Origin: Pseudomonadaceae bacterium UBA5811
GTDB lineage: Bacteria; Pseudomonadota; Gammaproteobacteria; Pseudomonadales; Pseudomonadaceae
Length of the DNA stretch: 9,311 nucleotides
Direction: 5' to 3'
NCBI GenBank assembly: GCA_002417905.1
Contig: DIDB01000001.1
Location: forward strand, 1 to 9,311
The translations under genes and the position numbers were made by a program. The notes below the pieces were generated by a model. The model did no database searches. It was not told the origin of the DNA and saw only the letters and a program-made list of their open reading frames with translations. Shown here piece by piece: positions 6,450-9,311 of the stretch. Every line of letters starts with the position of its first letter. Position 1 is the first letter of the stretch.

Positions 6450-6902
6450 TTACAGGCTGGCACGCAGGGCGGCCAGTTCAAACTGCAGGCGCTGCAGGGC
6501 CTCTTCCAGCTGGCAGAGCCGTTCCCGGGTTTCCGGCGCTTCGCTGATTTCCTGATAGAGGCCGATAAAACGCCTGGGCTGGCCCGCCTCCCGGGGCAGC
6601 GGGATTACGGACAGCCCGAGCTGGAGGCTGGAGCCGTCCGCCCGGTGGCTGCGGAGCGTCAGCTGGCAGCTCTGGTGCTGCTCAACTGCTTCCTGCAGGA
6701 TGGCAAGGCTGTCTGGGGAGGGGCTGCTTTCCAGCAGGAAATTGAAGGCCTGCTGCTGCCGGCCGGCAGTAGACTGTCCGCCCAGCTGTTCGAAGACCGG
6801 ACTGGCATAGACCAGAACCGGTCTGCCATCCTGCAGCTCGGTAATCACCAGTCCCTGGCGGCTGGCCTCCAGGGCAAGTTGCAGCAATTTGGCATCAATC
6901 AT
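6450..6902 (-). CDS. Short-LOV-like PAS protein lacking the photoactive cysteine
   Basis: Single PAS domain (about 5-120) plus a C-terminal coiled-coil helix (122-150), 150 residues. This is the layout of bacterial short LOV proteins such as those of Pseudomonas putida. The N-terminus MIDAKLLQLALEAS, VYASPVFEQLGG (31-42), RADGSS (87-92) and FIGLYQEIS (112-120) line up with the remembered short-LOV pattern. The flavin-binding signature (NCRFLQ) is replaced by AFNFLL at 52-57, so Phe53 stands where the adduct-forming Cys should be. The Asn of NYRKDG is Ser85, the Asn of FWNEL is Leu95, and the signalling Gln is Tyr116. A flavin photocycle is therefore unlikely; the domain may sense another ligand or act only as a dimer partner. 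AGGAG lies nine bases before the ATG. It is divergent from the dehydrogenase gene, with 89 bases between them. Confidence 0.82.
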   Translation of the reverse strand: MIDAKLLQLALEASRQGLVITELQDGRPVLVYASPVFEQLGGQSTAGRQQQAFNFLLESSPSPDSLAILQEAVEQHQSCQLTLRSHRADGSSLQLGLSVIPLPREAGQPRRFIGLYQEISEAPETRERLCQLEEALQRLQFELAALRASL

Positions 6903-6932
6903 TGGCCGTAGCTCCTGCGCGGGGTGTGCATT

Positions 6933-6943
6933 CTACCGGGTAG
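6933..6943. promoter_or_regulatory. Palindrome between divergent PAS and dehydrogenase genes
   Basis: CTACCGGGTAG is a perfect 11-base palindrome around a central G, near the middle of the 89-base divergent spacer. It could be an operator for one or both genes. At this length it could also be chance. Confidence 0.25.
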
Positions 6944-6976
6944 CCGGTCACTTTGCCGATAATGGAACACCTTTGA

Positions 6977-7756
<780 letters not shown>

Positions 7757-7759
7757 GAG

Positions 7760-7796
7760 AAAAATGCCCGGCTCCAGTCAAATCCGGAGCCGGGCA
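7760..7796 (-). terminator. Hairpin with U-tract on the minus strand
   Basis: TGCCCGGCTCC (7765-7775) pairs perfectly with GGAGCCGGGCA (7786-7796) across a ten-base loop. The A-run 7760-7764 lies on the left side, so the canonical U-tract follows the stem only for transcripts moving leftward. For the dehydrogenase transcript moving rightward it is a hairpin without a U-run. This implies a leftward transcript in 7797-8060, or a merely protective 3' hairpin. Confidence 0.7.
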
Positions 7797-8246
7797 GGCA
7801 GTGTCATGCGGAGGCTGTTCCTGTTGCGTTTCAGGCCGGTCCTCCACCGGAATGTCCGGTGCGTCCGGCGGGCAGCCTGTCTGTCATTCTCGATCTTGTT
7901 CAGGCATACGGGCGCAAAACCTCCTGGTGGTGCATCTGCACCTGCCGGTCTGTACCTCACAGACAGGGTCCGACACGTTCCAGCGCCTGTTCTGCCGCAG
8001 CAGGTCCGGGCACTGTTCTGGTCATTTATGACCAAAAGTGCCGTAATTTTTGAACGTATATGAAAAAGTGTTTATTGATATAAGTCAGATAATTCCCGTT
8101 TAGTTATCAGTGAGCGGCTTTTTATACACCAGAAACCGAATTTTCCGGCCCAACGGGCTGCCTGAGCACCTTCCTGAACCGGGTCTTGGGCCGGGTCTGG
8201 CGGTGCTACCATAGACCGTCCTGTTTGCTGTGGCGTAGACGACCCG
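7797..8246. other. 450-base stretch without a supported gene
   Basis: Several open frames exist, but none has a ribosome binding site, consistent codon use or a family resemblance. On the minus strand, coding-looking fragments appear in different frames. One starts MTRTVPGPAAAEQALERVG from about 8030 and stops after 22 codons; another, rich in Pro, Asp and Glu (DAPDIPVEDRPETQQEQPP), lies near 7820-7870. This could be a decayed gene. The segment 8040-8110 is AT-rich and promoter-like, with TATAAG at 8079-8084 but no good -35. A perfect dyad lies at 8019-8034. I saw no tRNA or recognisable riboswitch. Confidence 0.5.
8019..8034. promoter_or_regulatory. TGGTCAT-TT-ATGACCA dyad, candidate operator
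   Basis: Two exact seven-base arms are separated by TT. Read as TGGTC-N6-GACCA it has the spacing of CRP/FNR-superfamily sites, although the half-site is not the standard one. It lies at the edge of the AT-rich segment between the dehydrogenase and the chelatase-like ATPase. Confidence 0.35.
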
Positions 8247-9245
8247 ATGTCTCTTCCTCCTTCCTTTCCTCTTGCCGCTATTGTGGGTGCGGATGACCTG
8301 AAACTGGCCCTGTGTCTGGTGGCCGTGGACCCGAAGATTGGTGGCGTACTGATTGAAGGACCCAGAGGCATGGCCAAATCCACTCTGGCCCGGGGGATTG
8401 CCGATCTGCTGGACGGCCGTTTTGTCACCCTGCCACTGGGTGCAACCGAGGAGCGGATCACGGGCAGTCTGGATCTGGATGCGGCACTGGGTGAAGGGCA
8501 GGTCCGTTTTTCCCCGGGCCTGCTGGCCCGGGCGGATCAGGGCGTGCTCTATGTGGATGAAGTCAACCTGTTGCCCGATCCGCTGGTGGATATCCTGCTG
8601 GATGCCGCTGCCAGCGGCCTTAACCATGTGGAGCGCGATGGCCTTTCCCGGCAGCACCCGGCCCGCTTTCTGCTGGTGGGGACCATGAACCCGGAGGAAG
8701 GGGAGTTGCGGCCCCAGCTGCTGGACCGCTTTGCTTTCAGCCTGGCCCTGGAGCGTCCACCGGAGCCGGCCGGGCGGGCAGAGATCGTCCGCCGCCGGCT
8801 GGCGTTTGACCAGGATCCGGCCGCATTTGTCCAGCACTGGGCCGCAGCCAGTGCGGCCTTGCGCCAGCAGTGCCAGCAGGCCCGGCAGCGGCTGGCAGCG
8901 ATTGCCCTGGATGAGGCCAGTCTGGAGGATATTACCCGGCGCTGTTTTGCCGCCCGGGTGGATGGCCTGCGGGCGGACCTGGTCTGGTTGCGGGCGGCCC
9001 GGGCCTACGCGGCCTGGCGGGGGGACAGTGCCATCCGTCCGGAGGATATTGACCGGGTTGAGCCTTTTGTCCTGCGGCACCGCCGCCAGGCCGCCGATGC
9101 GATGCCATTGCCAGATAGCCCGTCCCCTGCGCCAGCCTCTCCAGTGAATAATCAGGAGAGTGACGGCCAGTGGGGTGCCCTGCCGGCCTGCAACCTGCCG
9201 GCTGGCCCGGCCCCGGAGGTCCCGCACTGGCCAAAAAAGCCGTAA
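8247..9245 (+). CDS. Magnesium/cobalt-chelatase ChlI-like AAA+ ATPase
   Basis: AAA+ ATPase of the ChlI/BchI class, 332 residues. In chelatases this subunit forms a hexameric ring that works with a VWA-domain partner to drive metal insertion. In many non-photosynthetic Proteobacteria an I-like/VWA pair occurs without a chlorophyll pathway; some are annotated as cobaltochelatase parts, and the true substrate is unclear. The Walker A is GPRGMAKST at 38-46, with the Arg/Ala variant usual in this group. Walker B is GVLYVDEVN at 99-107, sensor 1 GTMNPEEG at 145-152, the arginine finger region LRPQLLDRF at 154-162, and the helical lid with GLRADLVWLRAAR at 240-252. A Pro-rich linker follows (287-330), ending HWPKKP. 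The start fits the family N-terminus (FPLAAIVGADDLKLAL), but no clear Shine-Dalgarno precedes it. No cobN-like gene is in view. Confidence 0.93.
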   Translation: MSLPPSFPLAAIVGADDLKLALCLVAVDPKIGGVLIEGPRGMAKSTLARGIADLLDGRFVTLPLGATEERITGSLDLDAALGEGQVRFSPGLLARADQGVLYVDEVNLLPDPLVDILLDAAASGLNHVERDGLSRQHPARFLLVGTMNPEEGELRPQLLDRFAFSLALERPPEPAGRAEIVRRRLAFDQDPAAFVQHWAAASAALRQQCQQARQRLAAIALDEASLEDITRRCFAARVDGLRADLVWLRAARAYAAWRGDSAIRPEDIDRVEPFVLRHRRQAADAMPLPDSPSPAPASPVNNQESDGQWGALPACNLPAGPAPEVPHWPKKP

Positions 9246-9311
9246 CCACCCGCCGGTGGCAGCCCCCCCCGGACAGCCCCGGCGCCCGCCCGCGCGCGGG
9301 CCACGCCCGCC
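9242..9311 (+). CDS. Possible degraded 5' end of a VWA-domain (ChlD/CobT-like) partner gene
   Basis: The last bases are extremely C/G-rich and read poorly in most frames. From 9242 one frame gives VTTRRWQP, then a garbled part, GARP at 9281-9292 and GHAR near the end. This resembles the start expected for the VWA partner that usually follows this ATPase (RW-P, then G-RPLR-EHLR). If GTA at 9242-9244 was really GTG or ATG, the two genes would overlap by four bases at the stop codon. The substitutions needed are of the same kind as in the left end of the window. This is inference from weak sequence. Confidence 0.25.

Noticed and set aside
7805..8063. Small plus-strand frame starting ATG after the dehydrogenase
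   Set aside because: It has no ribosome binding site, irregular codon use and a composition without recognisable protein features.
7797..8246. Cobalamin or other metal riboswitch before the chelatase-like ATPase
   Set aside because: I looked for a B12-box and paired core on the plus strand and saw neither.
8100..9227. Minus-strand frame of 375 codons
   Set aside because: It lies antisense to the clearly real ChlI-like ATPase, is Gln/Gly/Pro-rich with no domain, and has no ribosome binding site.

Overview
The window looks like a piece of a gammaproteobacterial chromosome, probably a Pseudomonas or Oceanospirillales relative. The evidence is the gene order comM/yifB - ubiK <> glnK - amtB, which I recall from Pseudomonas, a sigma-54 type promoter in front of glnK, a short-LOV-like PAS protein close to those of Pseudomonas, and a strong preference for G or C at third codon positions. 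Both ends look like contig ends of poor quality. I see no insertion sequence, integrase, CRISPR array, tRNA, rRNA or phage gene, and no convincing new multi-gene system.

Left part (1-2443). A PfkB-family sugar kinase on the minus strand is cut by an inverted duplication that fills 1-381. This is best explained as a fold-back chimera whose outer arm is full of substitutions. Next come yifB/comM, a helicase-like ATPase linked to natural transformation, and ubiK, a ubiquinone accessory factor. They form a tight minus-strand pair.

Centre (2444-4520). Divergent from ubiK lies glnK-amtB, the PII protein and ammonium channel pair. It has a textbook -24/-12 promoter and ends at a 16-bp perfect, bidirectional terminator. 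This is the nitrogen-limitation response unit.

Right of centre (4521-6991). An AT-rich spacer with two perfect dyads precedes an orphan thymidylate-kinase-like P-loop protein. Convergent to it is an unrecognised gene whose reading frame continues about 100 codons upstream through one in-frame TAG. It is followed by a small PAS protein that resembles bacterial short LOV photoreceptors but lacks the photoactive cysteine and the flavin-contact residues.

Right part (6992-9311). A ydfG-like short-chain dehydrogenase is divergent from the PAS gene. It is followed by a hairpin whose U-tract is on the minus strand, and then about 450 bases without a convincing gene. The window ends with a ChlI/BchI-like AAA+ ATPase and what may be the first codons of its usual partner, a VWA-domain protein, in degraded end sequence.
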